Positions 16,762 to 24,273 of a stretch of 61,733 nt of DNA are shown here, piece by piece. Under the pieces are notes generated by a model, which was not told where the DNA came from, made no database searches, and worked only from the letters and a program-made list of their open reading frames with translations. Origin of the DNA: Candidatus Desulfosporosinus nitrosoreducens (GTDB taxonomy: Bacteria > Bacillota > Desulfitobacteriia > Desulfitobacteriales > Desulfitobacteriaceae); NCBI RefSeq assembly GCF_030954495.1, contig NZ_JAVHUW010000071.1, positions 1-61,733 of the forward strand, given 5' to 3'. How positions within the stretch are numbered: the first letter of the stretch is position 1; every line of letters begins with the position of its first letter. Made by a program: the position numbers and the translations under genes.

Positions 16762-18486
16762 TCACCCCACCAATTTCATGTATTCGGACCGGTATTGCAC
16801 CAAGACGGCGTTTGTGATAATCATGGTGACCGTTCCATCAATGCGCTTGATCTGGTTGCCCTGAACTTTGACCGGCATAATCTGGCCCAGCTTATCGATA
16901 TCCATGGCCGTATTTTCCAGGCACCACTTATCAATCGGATTGTAGTTATAATTAAATAGCTTACTTTGTAAGTCCGCTTCGAGCAGTTTCATGGGCGTAG
17001 ACATCACCTCTCGTTTCTGTGGGATGCGCTCCATGTCAAAGCCCGTCGTCTCCATGTCCTTCACCCAATATTTGGCCAGAGCATTATCGTAGCCTATTTT
17101 ATAAGGCCGAATACCATATTGCTTGACGGTTTTCACAAACCACTGAGTAATTAAGCTAAAGTCATTGTCGTTGCCCGGGGAGATCTCAATCAGGCCCTGC
17201 CTGGCCCATTCCAGATAATCCACATCGTCCGGAGATTTCTCCAGTTTTGATTCTGGAATGAAATATTTCTGAATGGTATATTTTGTTCTGTCTCCTGGCC
17301 GCATGACGGTCATCCTCGCTGATACCAAGTCGGTTGTTTCCGCCAGATCCACGGCTCCAATTCCAACGCAACCGCGCAGAATTTCCGGATCAAATGTCGC
17401 CTCATTAGCCAGCTCATTTTTTGTCAGCCAAGCTGCCGCATTATTTTGCTTGATATTAAAGTCCTTAGCCAAAACATAGGCGCGGGTTGATTTCGAAGTT
17501 TTTGCTTCTTCGACCATACCCCTGAGGTAACTCCATTTTTTAATGACGCCCAGCCCCGGGTTCGATTTTACCCAGGTCTTTTCATCCTGCCAAATCTCGG
17601 CCTCGCTATCCTGCGTGTAAATCCAAATAAGCCAGCGCGGCCGCTCAAGCTGGCCATTCAAAACCTTTCTCGCATCGATCATTCTTTGATCAAGGTAGCC
17701 ATCATTGGTAAACCCTTCAGTAGTCATCTCGCCGTAGATCGGCTCATCCTGGGTGGAAAGAGCCTGCCGAATAGGCATGATCGAGCTATTATCTTTAAGT
17801 TCATGCGTTTCATCGACAGAGCCGACCGCAATGTTCTTGCCTTCCTTTGCGCCGGTCTTGGCCGATATTTTTTTAATGCAGCCTTTATTTTTATAGGAGA
17901 ATTTGCCGGTATGTTTGGGTTTTTTAGGATTGCCAAAAAAGATGCCCTTAATATTTTTGCGAGTGACCTTGCTCAAAGAGGGGCTTTGTTCTCGCATGGC
18001 GTCAATGGCCTGGAACATTAAATCCGCCTGGTCGTAGTCATTGCTTGAGCACAATATTTTGGTGCCCATCGGGCCGCAAAAAAACTCGGCCAGATCAATA
18101 GCCGAGACAAGGGGTGTCTTACCGTTTTTGCGTCCGATTACAAGCAGAAAATCCTGATATTTCCTTACCCATCGCCCTAGCTCGTCATCATAAATCTTGA
18201 AACTATAAAAGGCCTCAATAAAGGCCTTTTGGAATAATTCCAGAATGAACGGCTTGCCAGCGGAAGGAGCCTCAGAGTGTTTGCATTTGGTTTCAATAAA
18301 TTTGATCCGCTTATGAGCATCCGCGAAATCGACCTTGATGCTTTCATCCTTAAAGTGAGAAAGGAGAATGTCGAGCATCTGCATGAGCTCATGACCGACA
18401 ATAATCTCACCATTTTTGCATTTGCAAATGTATTCAAGCAGCCACGAATGAACCCCATTAAATGTATCGCTCAGGGCATTAAACAT
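16762..18486 (-). CDS. terL: Terminase large subunit
   Basis: 574 residues. An ATPase domain with Walker A GRKNGKT at 118-124 and Walker B acidic pair in VGSVDETHE (about D225-E226) is followed by an RNase H-like nuclease domain beginning GIGAVDLAETTDLVSA, whose aspartates bind metal. It is the motor that packages and cuts concatemeric DNA. It belongs to the HK97-like YmfN/Terminase_1 lineage. Confidence 0.95.
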   Translation of the reverse strand: MFNALSDTFNGVHSWLLEYICKCKNGEIIVGHELMQMLDILLSHFKDESIKVDFADAHKRIKFIETKCKHSEAPSAGKPFILELFQKAFIEAFYSFKIYDDELGRWVRKYQDFLLVIGRKNGKTPLVSAIDLAEFFCGPMGTKILCSSNDYDQADLMFQAIDAMREQSPSLSKVTRKNIKGIFFGNPKKPKHTGKFSYKNKGCIKKISAKTGAKEGKNIAVGSVDETHELKDNSSIMPIRQALSTQDEPIYGEMTTEGFTNDGYLDQRMIDARKVLNGQLERPRWLIWIYTQDSEAEIWQDEKTWVKSNPGLGVIKKWSYLRGMVEEAKTSKSTRAYVLAKDFNIKQNNAAAWLTKNELANEATFDPEILRGCVGIGAVDLAETTDLVSARMTVMRPGDRTKYTIQKYFIPESKLEKSPDDVDYLEWARQGLIEISPGNDNDFSLITQWFVKTVKQYGIRPYKIGYDNALAKYWVKDMETTGFDMERIPQKREVMSTPMKLLEADLQSKLFNYNYNPIDKWCLENTAMDIDKLGQIMPVKVQGNQIKRIDGTVTMIITNAVLVQYRSEYMKLVG

Positions 18487-18498
18487 AACCTTATTATC

Positions 18499-18657
18499 TT
18501 AGTGAAAATACTTATTGATTAACGTTTCGGTTAAGGATTGTATTTGCCTTGATATTTCAATGATTAGAACCTCCTGGGGCTCTCCGCGTGTATTTAAGCC
18601 CTCCTGAACCCCTTCAAGCAATATTATCTGTTTTTCCAAAATATCTTTGTAATCCAT
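18499..18657 (-). CDS. 52-residue helical-hairpin protein, weakly Spo0E-like
   Basis: MDYKDILEKQIILLEGVQEG, then EPQEVLIIEISRQIQSLTE and INKYF. The two-helix layout and the spacing of hydrophobics resemble Spo0E-type aspartyl-phosphate phosphatases, which have a SQELD core; here the matching segment is SRQIQ, without the catalytic Asp. It lies between the small and large terminase genes, 12 bases before the latter. Function unknown. A packaging accessory is just as likely as a regulator. Confidence 0.55.
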   Translation of the reverse strand: MDYKDILEKQIILLEGVQEGLNTRGEPQEVLIIEISRQIQSLTETLINKYFH

Positions 18658-18672
18658 TGCCTAGATACCTCC

Positions 18673-19005
18673 TTATTCAAACTCATCCAAATCGTCATCA
18701 ACCTCGATGACGCCCTTCATTAGCACGCCATTCAATGTTTTAATGATCACGGCATAACTGTTAACATTCTTAAGATATTGCTTCGATGCTTCGACCGGCT
18801 TTTGCATTTCGGGGTTCTTGGGATGTATCTTGACCATGCCGGTCTGGGACAACAACTCTTTCAAGGCTGTATTTTCGGCTAACAAAAAGGCAGCATCCTG
18901 GATTAATCCTTCCACCAGCTGCCGCTTCGGTTCCTCAACGTCCTTAAAAATCTCGCTTAATTTAGCAAGTTCTTTTCTGTAAACATTTTCTTTATTTAGG
19001 GGCAT
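18673..19005 (-). CDS. Terminase small subunit, P27-like
   Basis: About 110 residues. KENVYRKELAKLSEIFKDVEE, DAAFLLAENTALKELL and a C-terminal VKIHPKNPEMQKPVEASKQYLK.VNSYAVIIKTLN pattern fit P27-family small terminases. A GTG at 19014 is in frame, but ATG 19005 follows AAGGTGA at the right distance. It recognises the packaging start site with TerL. Confidence 0.8.
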   Translation of the reverse strand: MPLNKENVYRKELAKLSEIFKDVEEPKRQLVEGLIQDAAFLLAENTALKELLSQTGMVKIHPKNPEMQKPVEASKQYLKNVNSYAVIIKTLNGVLMKGVIEVDDDLDEFE

Positions 19006-19010
19006 TATCT

Positions 19011-19133
19011 TCACCTTTTTGAGTAAATCTTTTCCATATTCGCTTGATCTTTTGGTAATAGCGAATAATTGGGCCGAATTTCAAAATTTATGGCATGTAT
19101 CAAACCTATGGGGTAATATCGGTCATTTGACAT
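19011..19133 (-). CDS. Possible 40-residue peptide, uncertain
   Basis: MSNDRYYPIGLIHAINFEIR begins an open frame that ends at TGA overlapping the start region of the terminase small subunit. There is only a weak ribosome binding site (CAGAG). It follows a C7 run after the HNH-kinase stop. It may be a real coupling ORF or just untranslated spacer. Confidence 0.25.
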   Translation of the reverse strand: MSNDRYYPIGLIHAINFEIRPNYSLLPKDQANMEKIYSKR

Positions 19134-19158
19134 ACTCTGACTTTGAGTAATGGGGGGG

Positions 19159-19842
19159 CTATGTGTATTGTTCAAACCATTTTTTGATAAAACTCCGCCA
19201 TTCATCTTTTCGGTACCTGCGATCAATGTCCATCTCTAAGCGATTTAGGCACTCATCTTTGCTTACATCGCAAAAGACAAGCTCTGCCCCCAGCTCATCG
19301 GCAAGTTTCTCGCGCTTATACTTATCGGCATAGCCGCCGATCACCCAGGCATCATTCCACTTGCCATATCTAGTCTTGATGTTGTCCAAAAGAAGATCAT
19401 GGATGCCGCGGACATTGTTAAGAAGATTGTCGGGTTTATCGAATGCTGGCAATAAAGATACCGCGGAATAAAGACTGTCCATGTCAACCACGATATCACC
19501 GCGCTGGATGTTCTCATGGACAAAGGTATGCTTGCCGGCTAATGGTGGACCATAGACAATATAAATATTCCGACCGGATTTGCGGCTAAAGCGATTGTGC
19601 CTTTTATTGTGGCAATCATGATCACGAACCTTTACATTCTCCGGATTCAGGGAGATATTCGCGTCGTTCACATTTTCCGGAGTAAGCTCAATGGGATAAT
19701 GGTCAATCTCGCATTCTTTGGGATTGGCAATAACCTTACCGCATGTCTCGCATACAGGCCCACGTTCCGCAATAATCATTGCCCTAAAGTTCTGCCACTT
19801 TTCAGATCCATAGAACGACTTGAGAATATTATACTTAGCCAT
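19159..19842 (-). CDS. HNH endonuclease fused to a P-loop kinase-like domain
   Basis: 227 residues. Residues 25-85 form an HNH nuclease: CETC at 31-34, DHY at 47-49, LNPENV, and HDCHNKRH at 75-82. From residue 93 a second domain starts IYIVYGPPLAGKHTF (Walker A at 98-106), then VDMDSLY, WVIGGYADK and VSKDECLNRL, a pattern of zeta-toxin/polynucleotide-kinase-like AAA_33 enzymes. HNH proteins next to terminase assist packaging cleavage in HK97-like phages; the attached kinase is unusual. It starts 8 bases inside a zinc-ribbon gene and ends just before a C7 tract. Confidence 0.82.
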   Translation of the reverse strand: MAKYNILKSFYGSEKWQNFRAMIIAERGPVCETCGKVIANPKECEIDHYPIELTPENVNDANISLNPENVKVRDHDCHNKRHNRFSRKSGRNIYIVYGPPLAGKHTFVHENIQRGDIVVDMDSLYSAVSLLPAFDKPDNLLNNVRGIHDLLLDNIKTRYGKWNDAWVIGGYADKYKREKLADELGAELVFCDVSKDECLNRLEMDIDRRYRKDEWRSFIKKWFEQYT

Positions 19843-19960
19843 GTTGTGATATCTTCGGGACTATTGGTCCTCCATCACATTTCGGACAACGAGTTCCATC
19901 GGCCTTGTTTGGATTGGCTTGGAATTCATGGTTACAATTTAGACAACCATATGTCTGCAT
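19835..19960 (-). CDS. 41-residue zinc-ribbon protein
   Basis: MQTYGCLNCNHEFQ, then RCPKCDGG: two CxxC knuckles spaced 19 residues apart, the minimal zinc ribbon. It overlaps the start of the HNH-kinase gene by 8 bases. GAGGT lies about ten bases upstream of the ATG. It may be a nucleic-acid-binding adaptor for packaging. No partner can be named. Confidence 0.65.
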   Translation of the reverse strand: MQTYGCLNCNHEFQANPNKADGTRCPKCDGGPIVPKISQHG

Positions 19961-19979
19961 ATCATACTTAACCTCGTTT

Positions 19980-20312
19980 CTACCAATTATCTTTTACGCT
20001 TGGGTGCATTTCTTTCATCTCAAAAAACAGCTTGATGGCCTGTATATTTCCGCGCTTACACTGATTGATTAAAGCCTTCCATACTTCGGACAATTCGCCA
20101 TCAGTATATTGGTCAAGCTGCGAGTTAATATAATCCACATATCGCCTATCTTTCATCCAGCGATAAAACGTTTTCCTGGAAACACCAACCTCAATCATTT
20201 TATCCGTCTTTGTCCTACGGTCCTCTGGATTCAAAAGGAGATCGGCCATTGCTATCTGCTTTGTGTTTGGCCTCCATTTTGTTTCCTTTTGTTCCCTTCT
20301 TCCTGCCACCAT
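19980..20312 (-). CDS. phBC6A51-like helix-turn-helix protein
   Basis: About 110 residues starting MVAGRREQKETK at 20312; the frame is open to 20381, but that segment lies within the upstream gene. KQIAMADLLLNPEDRRTKTD and VGVSRKTFYRWMKDRRYVDYI form a helix-turn-helix typical of phBC6A51-type phage proteins, related to small terminases and DNA-binding packaging factors. Its start overlaps the metallopeptidase gene in another frame. Confidence 0.75.
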   Translation of the reverse strand: MVAGRREQKETKWRPNTKQIAMADLLLNPEDRRTKTDKMIEVGVSRKTFYRWMKDRRYVDYINSQLDQYTDGELSEVWKALINQCKRGNIQAIKLFFEMKEMHPSVKDNW

Positions 20313-20892
20313 CACCACCCACTTTAACTTCGGCTTCTGCAAGGATGTCTGGCACCTCATGATCAAATTCGTTCCAGTCAATGCCGAATCTACTTAGAAT
20401 ATTTTGGAAATCTTCTACATCATGAGGCTCAAGCCTAAGGCCTCTCTCACCAATCCCGATATGTCGCAATTCATGCAGCATCAAGATCTTTATTTGATTT
20501 TCGGTCATGTAATAAACATTCGGTTCATAAAAGGTCACGATAAAATCAAAAGGAAGGTAAGCGGTATATGTGCCATTTACCTTCTTGCAATCTGCATTTA
20601 TTTGCCGACCCTTATCTCGCTTAGCCTCATAGCTGCGGACATAACCGATTCTTACTCCATAATCCTTAATGATATTTAGCTCTGGCATAGCTTGTATTAC
20701 TTTTTCGCCGAGTTCTTTTAAGTCGTCGGCGGTTTCGCAATCTATGATATCTAATTCTTTTCTGAGATCCCCTATAATTTCAATTCTTTCTTTGGTTTTA
20801 AGGGTCTCATATGTCCGCATGAGTTCATTGAGGGCTGCGCAAGAATCTCCGCATTTTATGATGCATTTTTTACATATTAATGGCTCATCCAA
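20215..20892 (-). CDS. Putative phage metallopeptidase (first of two)
   Basis: 225 residues. The N-terminus has four cysteines (CKKCIIKCGDSC), a possible metal-binding knuckle. The centre holds LHELRHIGIG (HExxH at 140-144) followed by EPHDVEDFQNILSRFG, the layout of SprT-like putative phage metallopeptidases. The C-terminal 40 residues are Gly/Lys-rich and disordered and share DNA with the next gene. Substrate unknown. A second copy of the family lies at 23.6-24.1 kb. Confidence 0.75.
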   Translation of the reverse strand: MDEPLICKKCIIKCGDSCAALNELMRTYETLKTKERIEIIGDLRKELDIIDCETADDLKELGEKVIQAMPELNIIKDYGVRIGYVRSYEAKRDKGRQINADCKKVNGTYTAYLPFDFIVTFYEPNVYYMTENQIKILMLHELRHIGIGERGLRLEPHDVEDFQNILSRFGIDWNEFDHEVPDILAEAEVKVGGDGGRKKGTKGNKMEAKHKADSNGRSPFESRGP

Positions 20893-20965
20893 GATTCCAC
20901 CTGCTTTTTAGGGTATACTTAAATCATTCTTGGAAATATTAGAGAATAGGATGGTGATTTTTTAA

Positions 20966-21220
20966 ATGAATTATAATGAGATAGATCTTAACAAGATAAT
21001 TGTATTAATTACTGCGATCACTTCATTGATTACGGCAATTATTTACCTCTTTATAGCGATTTCTAAATGCCCCAAAAAAAATAAAAAAAGGATGAAGCAA
21101 TTAAATATAATAAATCTCAAAAACGAAGGCCAAAAAGAAGGTCTTTTTTTATTGAAAAAATACAGATTATTTGTTGGAAGTTTATATTTAGCTTTACAAT
21201 ACGTGCTATACGTGTTATAA
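20966..21220 (+). CDS. Small membrane protein upstream of hicAB
   Basis: 84 codons. One membrane helix (IIVLITAITSLITAIIYLFI, residues 11-30), then the basic stretch KCPKKNKKRMKQ. An AAGGCC/GGTCTT hairpin with seven T (about 21127-21152) lies inside the frame, so transcripts may end there and the last ~30 residues may rarely be made. GGATGGTGA serves as ribosome binding site. It is unrecognised; together with hicAB it forms a rightward island in a leftward operon. Confidence 0.5.
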   Translation: MNYNEIDLNKIIVLITAITSLITAIIYLFIAISKCPKKNKKRMKQLNIINLKNEGQKEGLFLLKKYRLFVGSLYLALQYVLYVL

Positions 21221-21221
21221 T
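21193..21221 (+). promoter_or_regulatory. hicAB promoter with direct repeats
   Basis: TTTACA, 17 bases, TATAAT: near-consensus sigma-A. The spacer contains the direct repeat ATACGTG-CT-ATACGTG, a candidate binding site for the HicB antitoxin, since hic operons are generally autoregulated. Confidence 0.75.
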
Positions 21222-21246
21222 TAATTCATAGAAAGGAGGACAACGA

Positions 21247-21432
21247 ATGAAACCCCGGGAACTTGAAGGCATAGTCAAAGCTGATGGATGGAAATACAAA
21301 GATACCAAAGGTTCGCACAAACATTACAAGCATCCATCTAAGCCCGGAAAAGTTACAATACCATTCCACGAAAATAAGGACTTAAAAATCAAAACAGTAA
21401 ACAGTATCCTAAAGCAAGCGGGGCTTAAATAG
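21247..21432 (+). CDS. hicA: HicA family mRNA interferase toxin
   Basis: 61 residues, the normal size. KPRELEGIVKADGWKYKDTKGSHKHYKHP contains the dsRBD-like fold and the catalytic histidine of the GSH motif; KVTIPFHENKDLKIKTVNSI follows. It cleaves mRNA independently of the ribosome and is neutralised by HicB, encoded downstream. AAAGGAGG lies at 21232-21239. It stands alone with hicB on the plus strand inside the prophage. Confidence 0.93.
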   Translation: MKPRELEGIVKADGWKYKDTKGSHKHYKHPSKPGKVTIPFHENKDLKIKTVNSILKQAGLK

Positions 21433-21488
21433 CCCCCTTGTCCAAGGGCTTTGGCAGTATAAATAATATATTGAAAGGTGGTCACGAC

Positions 21489-21896
21489 ATGAAATTGATT
21501 TACCCAGCTTGCTTTTACCCTTCCGAAGAGGGCGGTTTTACGGTTGTATTCCCTGACTTACCAGGTTGTGTAACTGAAGGTGATACTTTAGCCGAAGCTA
21601 TGGAAATGGCAATTGACGCAGCTTCCGGCTGGCTACTTGATGAAGTTGAGGAAAATAAGCAATTACCCAAAGTGTCGGATATCAAAAATATTATCCCTGA
21701 TGAATATGAAAATGGCTTTGTTAGCCTTATCGGTATTGACCTGGATGAGTATTCACAAAAGCACGGAAATAAGGCAGTTAAGAAAACCCTTACGATCCCG
21801 GCATGGTTAAATACTATCGCAGAAGAGAATAATGTGAACTTCTCGCAAGTTCTACAAAATGCTTTAAAAGACCAACTTAATATTGCCGACAACTAA
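21489..21896 (+). CDS. hicB: HicB family antitoxin
   Basis: 135 residues. The partially degraded RNase H-like domain YPACFYPSEEGGFTVVFPDL-PGC...GDTLAEAMEMA is followed by a C-terminal ribbon-helix-helix-like segment (KKTLTIPAWLNTIAEE.NVNFSQVLQNALK) for DNA binding. It neutralises HicA and represses the operon. Start chosen at 21489 because AAGGTGG lies eight bases upstream; the frame is open to 21438. Confidence 0.93.
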   Translation: MKLIYPACFYPSEEGGFTVVFPDLPGCVTEGDTLAEAMEMAIDAASGWLLDEVEENKQLPKVSDIKNIIPDEYENGFVSLIGIDLDEYSQKHGNKAVKKTLTIPAWLNTIAEENNVNFSQVLQNALKDQLNIADN

Positions 21897-21944
21897 TTAG
21901 ATATAATGAATTGCATTAAACGTAAATATAAATAATTTATAATG

Positions 21945-21973
21945 AAAAAAGAACTCTCAGGGGGTTCTTTTTT
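21945..21973. terminator. Bidirectional terminator after hicB
   Basis: AAAAAAGAACTC and GGGGTTCTTTTTT pair around TCAG, with A-run and T-run on opposite sides, so it can stop hicAB transcripts and the leftward gene ending at 21973. Confidence 0.8.
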
Positions 21974-22170
21974 CATTTGACTATTACACCTTTGTTAGTT
22001 CTCATCATATGATCAATATTGTCAGCCTTCTTAATCTCATCATTGTCTTGGATCAGCGTCTCATGCCCCACGCACCTAGCCCCTGCCCATCGCCTACAGT
22101 TAGTACAATCAGCATTTGCTGTCTCATCTATCGACTTATAGTTCTTGCACTTTGGATTATTCAATCGCAA
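21973..22170 (-). CDS. Cysteine-rich small phage protein
   Basis: 65 residues starting at TTG. It contains CKNY, then CTNCRRW and RCVGH: four cysteines that could bind one zinc or iron. GAAGGTGA precedes the start. Similar short Cys proteins appear repeatedly in this prophage. Function unknown. Confidence 0.5.
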   Translation of the reverse strand: MRLNNPKCKNYKSIDETANADCTNCRRWAGARCVGHETLIQDNDEIKKADNIDHMMRTNKGVIVK

Positions 22171-22183
22171 TCACCTTCTAAGG

Positions 22184-22211
22184 CAAATAAAAAGAGGAGT
22201 CCGAAGACTCC
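22184..22211 (-). terminator. UUCG-loop terminator after the late activator gene
   Basis: GGAGTC-TTCG-GACTCC followed by TCTTTTTATTT on the minus strand. It closes the early/middle operon, implying that late genes need their own initiation or antitermination. Confidence 0.8.
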
Positions 22212-22258
22212 AATTTGAAGAAGCACTCCTATATATAGGTGGCAATCGTATGACAAAA

Positions 22259-22780
22259 TTAGAACATTTCAAGTTGAATATCTTGCTTAAAAGTTATTCC
22301 GTGATCGGTTAAGTCCTCAATCAACAAATATATTTTATCCTCAGCCCTTTTGACAAGCGTCTGAACCGTAGCCTTCTGGATATGCATTATCGTGGCGGCA
22401 TCACTAAAAGAATAACCATTTGCGCGAACTAACGAATAAGCTTCCTGCTCTTTCGTGGTCATAACTCTCAGAACAATGCCAAGATCATCAATTGCCTTCT
22501 TCATTTTATCACTAATCTCAGAAGGTTGATTTTGCATCGCTAAGGCACGAATGAAATCTAAGTTCTTGGGGTTCATCGGAATTTCCCTTTGAATACTGCT
22601 TCGCCTTGTGATTGCTCGCCTATTATCAGGGTGTTTCCCTAATTCCATATATTTAATTGAAAATCCTAAGCTGTCGGCGCAACTGGAAAGTAGTGATTTA
22701 TCCTCTTCATTGGTGGCCTCTGATCTTGCTTTATTAACTCGTCTAAGAGCAATTTTATACTCTTTAATTAATTGTTCCAT
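22259..22780 (-). CDS. Sigma-70 region-4-like late transcription activator (ArpU/Xpf type)
   Basis: 173 residues. The C-terminal part, KEQEAYSLVRANGYSFSDAA.IMHIQKATVQTLVKRAEDKI, is a sigma region 4-like helix-turn-helix. The N-terminal half is helical and basic. Phage late activators of the Xpf/ArpU class have this size and lie just upstream of the terminase module, exactly as here. It probably switches on packaging and structural genes. A terminator follows directly. Confidence 0.78.
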   Translation of the reverse strand: MEQLIKEYKIALRRVNKARSEATNEEDKSLLSSCADSLGFSIKYMELGKHPDNRRAITRRSSIQREIPMNPKNLDFIRALAMQNQPSEISDKMKKAIDDLGIVLRVMTTKEQEAYSLVRANGYSFSDAATIMHIQKATVQTLVKRAEDKIYLLIEDLTDHGITFKQDIQLEMF

Positions 22781-22811
22781 AAGGCCACCCCTTTCGAATT
22801 AACTCACTTCC

Positions 22812-22955
22812 TTATCCCTGTACTTTTGCATGTTTGCCTCCAATTCTCTCCCACCGGCAATCATCAATCTTGGCGTATCCGCATTTGTCCTTTTCTTGGC
22901 AATCTTTACATTGGCAATTCGATATTTGGCCTTTACACTTACGACATTGACACAT
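22812..22955 (-). CDS. 47-residue cysteine-rich protein
   Basis: MCQCRKCKGQISNCQCKDC opens the protein, which has nine cysteines in all, including CGYAKIDDCRW. The spacing suggests two metal sites. GGGGGA lies upstream of the ATG. Unrecognised; probably a zinc-binding nucleic-acid or protein adaptor. Confidence 0.6.
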   Translation of the reverse strand: MCQCRKCKGQISNCQCKDCQEKDKCGYAKIDDCRWERIGGKHAKVQG

Positions 22956-22957
22956 CT

Positions 22958-23227
22958 TCAATCCCCCAATTCTTTCAAGGCATTATCTGCGATCATCATT
23001 GCAAAATTAGCGACATCTGTGGCTTCTTTGATTATTTCAGTGAGTCTTGTTTTGTCAAACCTAGCTCTGTGCAAGACCTCTTCTAGCTCAATCGTCTCTT
23101 CGCGTAACCGTCCAATTAGGTGCCATTGACTACAGGTATTCCATCCACCTTTGTGGTCATTTTCTCGAAGCGTTTTTTCCATCTCACCCGCAAACCACTT
23201 AACTTCTTCTCTCGAATCAATCATCAT
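22958..23227 (-). CDS. MazG-like nucleotide pyrophosphohydrolase-like protein
   Basis: 89 residues, all helical. RLREETIELEEVL and the later EATDVANFAMMIADNAL match the two metal-binding helices (ExxE and ExxD) of all-alpha NTP pyrophosphatases. It may clear aberrant or alarmone nucleotides during phage growth. It overlaps the nuclease gene upstream by 11 bases. Confidence 0.65.
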   Translation of the reverse strand: MMIDSREEVKWFAGEMEKTLRENDHKGGWNTCSQWHLIGRLREETIELEEVLHRARFDKTRLTEIIKEATDVANFAMMIADNALKELGD

Positions 23228-23564
23228 TTTCCCTCCCCGCTAAATCTCTCCCAGCTTCCCACTCACGAAAAACTTTAAACCAATCTTCGGCATCCATGCA
23301 GATTTTCCACCGTTCCCGGTTCCGCCTAAATGCCACAATCGGTATTTCACCTTCTTTGGCATCTCGGCGGCTTTGGCTCATCGCCTTTTCGATATTGAGC
23401 GCTTCCACTCTTTTGCACTCGATATGGATTCCCGGGAGGCCAACGACATCTTCCCCTTCAAGTCCACTGAATTGCTGACCGCGCCGGCAGTTATATCCTT
23501 GATCTCGGCAAAGGCGGGCAAACTCGCGCTCGCCTTCTGCTCCTTTGGCGCGACTGTTCGTCAT
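23217..23564 (-). CDS. Hjc-like PD-(D/E)xK endonuclease
   Basis: 115 residues. RAKGAEGEREFARLCRDQGY (conserved Glu), then EGEDVVGLPGIHIECKRVEAL gives the D...ExK catalytic triad of archaeal-type Holliday-junction resolvase-like nucleases. It probably resolves branched recombination or replication intermediates. GFRRNRERWKICM-like beta strands follow. Its start overlaps the metallopeptidase stop by 4 bases. Confidence 0.8.
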   Translation of the reverse strand: MTNSRAKGAEGEREFARLCRDQGYNCRRGQQFSGLEGEDVVGLPGIHIECKRVEALNIEKAMSQSRRDAKEGEIPIVAFRRNRERWKICMDAEDWFKVFREWEAGRDLAGRENDD

Positions 23565-24083
23565 TGCGCTTTCCTCATTTCGCTTTCATGCTTGGCATCG
23601 TAGATGGTCATTTGGTAATCCGCGTTCCTGACGGCCTCTGCAAACTTCTCGACCCCGTGCTCCCAAAGGCCGTGTCGATGAATCACGTCCGAAAACTCCT
23701 CAACATCATGATCGCGTAGATACCAGCTGTCGGGATCGCTTTTCTTCGCCCATTCCCTCCGGATGACCTTTCCGGTTTCCGGATTTATAACTTCCATTCC
23801 GGTTTTACGCTGAATATGGCAAAGTTCGTGATCAATTAGCGCCTCAAGCTTGTCCATGGACCAATTCTCAAAAGCAGTATCGATAATAAAAATGTGAAAC
23901 ATCATGCCGGTTAAGAAGCGCTCAAAGCTTGAACATTTCTTGCATTTTCCGGCCCAATCAACCCCCCCCGTCATCGCGGGTGTAATATTCAATGAGCTCC
24001 TTAGCATCCTTCAAATGCGGGTGATGGCTATCAATCAGTCTCTCCGCTATTTCTCGAATTCGTGGGGATTTTTCGTAACCCAT
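23561..24083 (-). pseudogene. Putative phage metallopeptidase, frameshifted at a G8 tract
   Basis: ATG at 24083 with AGGAGG seven bases upstream starts MGYEKSPRIREIAERLIDSH. The frame breaks at eight G (C8 on the plus strand, 23952-23959); with seven G it continues VDWAGKCKKCSSFERFL... to TAA/TGA at 23561, giving about 173 residues. The rest holds IDHELCHIQ (HExxH) and HDVEEFSDVIHRHG, the same family as the protein at 20215-20892. As given, the frame would end shortly after the tract. This is either a real one-base insertion, a phase-variable tract or a sequencing error. Confidence 0.75.
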
Positions 24084-24084
24084 C

Positions 24085-24265
24085 TCATTTCCTCCTAATC
24101 GTTTTTGGCCGGCCCTGCTTAATGTTTGACAGTAAATTTCGAGCACGTCTCCAGCGGGCAATGCTCTTTTTGTGGGCGCCGGCGCTGTCGGCTATTTCTT
24201 GGTCTGACAAGCCTTGGCTGTATAAAAGGTCAATCTGACTATCAAAAATAGATTCCTCTTGGCAT
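24085..24265 (-). CDS. Small helix-turn-helix protein, start unclear (possible frameshift at T5)
   Basis: The frame ending at TGA 24085 encodes SQGLSDQEIADSAGAHKKSI-ARWRRARN, a homeodomain/Tnp-like helix-turn-helix of about 50 residues. It has no canonical start in frame. The ATG at 24265, properly spaced after GTGAGGT, is one frame off and would join if the T5 run at 24244-24248 were one base different. Its stop overlaps the next gene's ribosome binding site. Confidence 0.45.
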
Positions 24266-24273
24266 GGTATACC

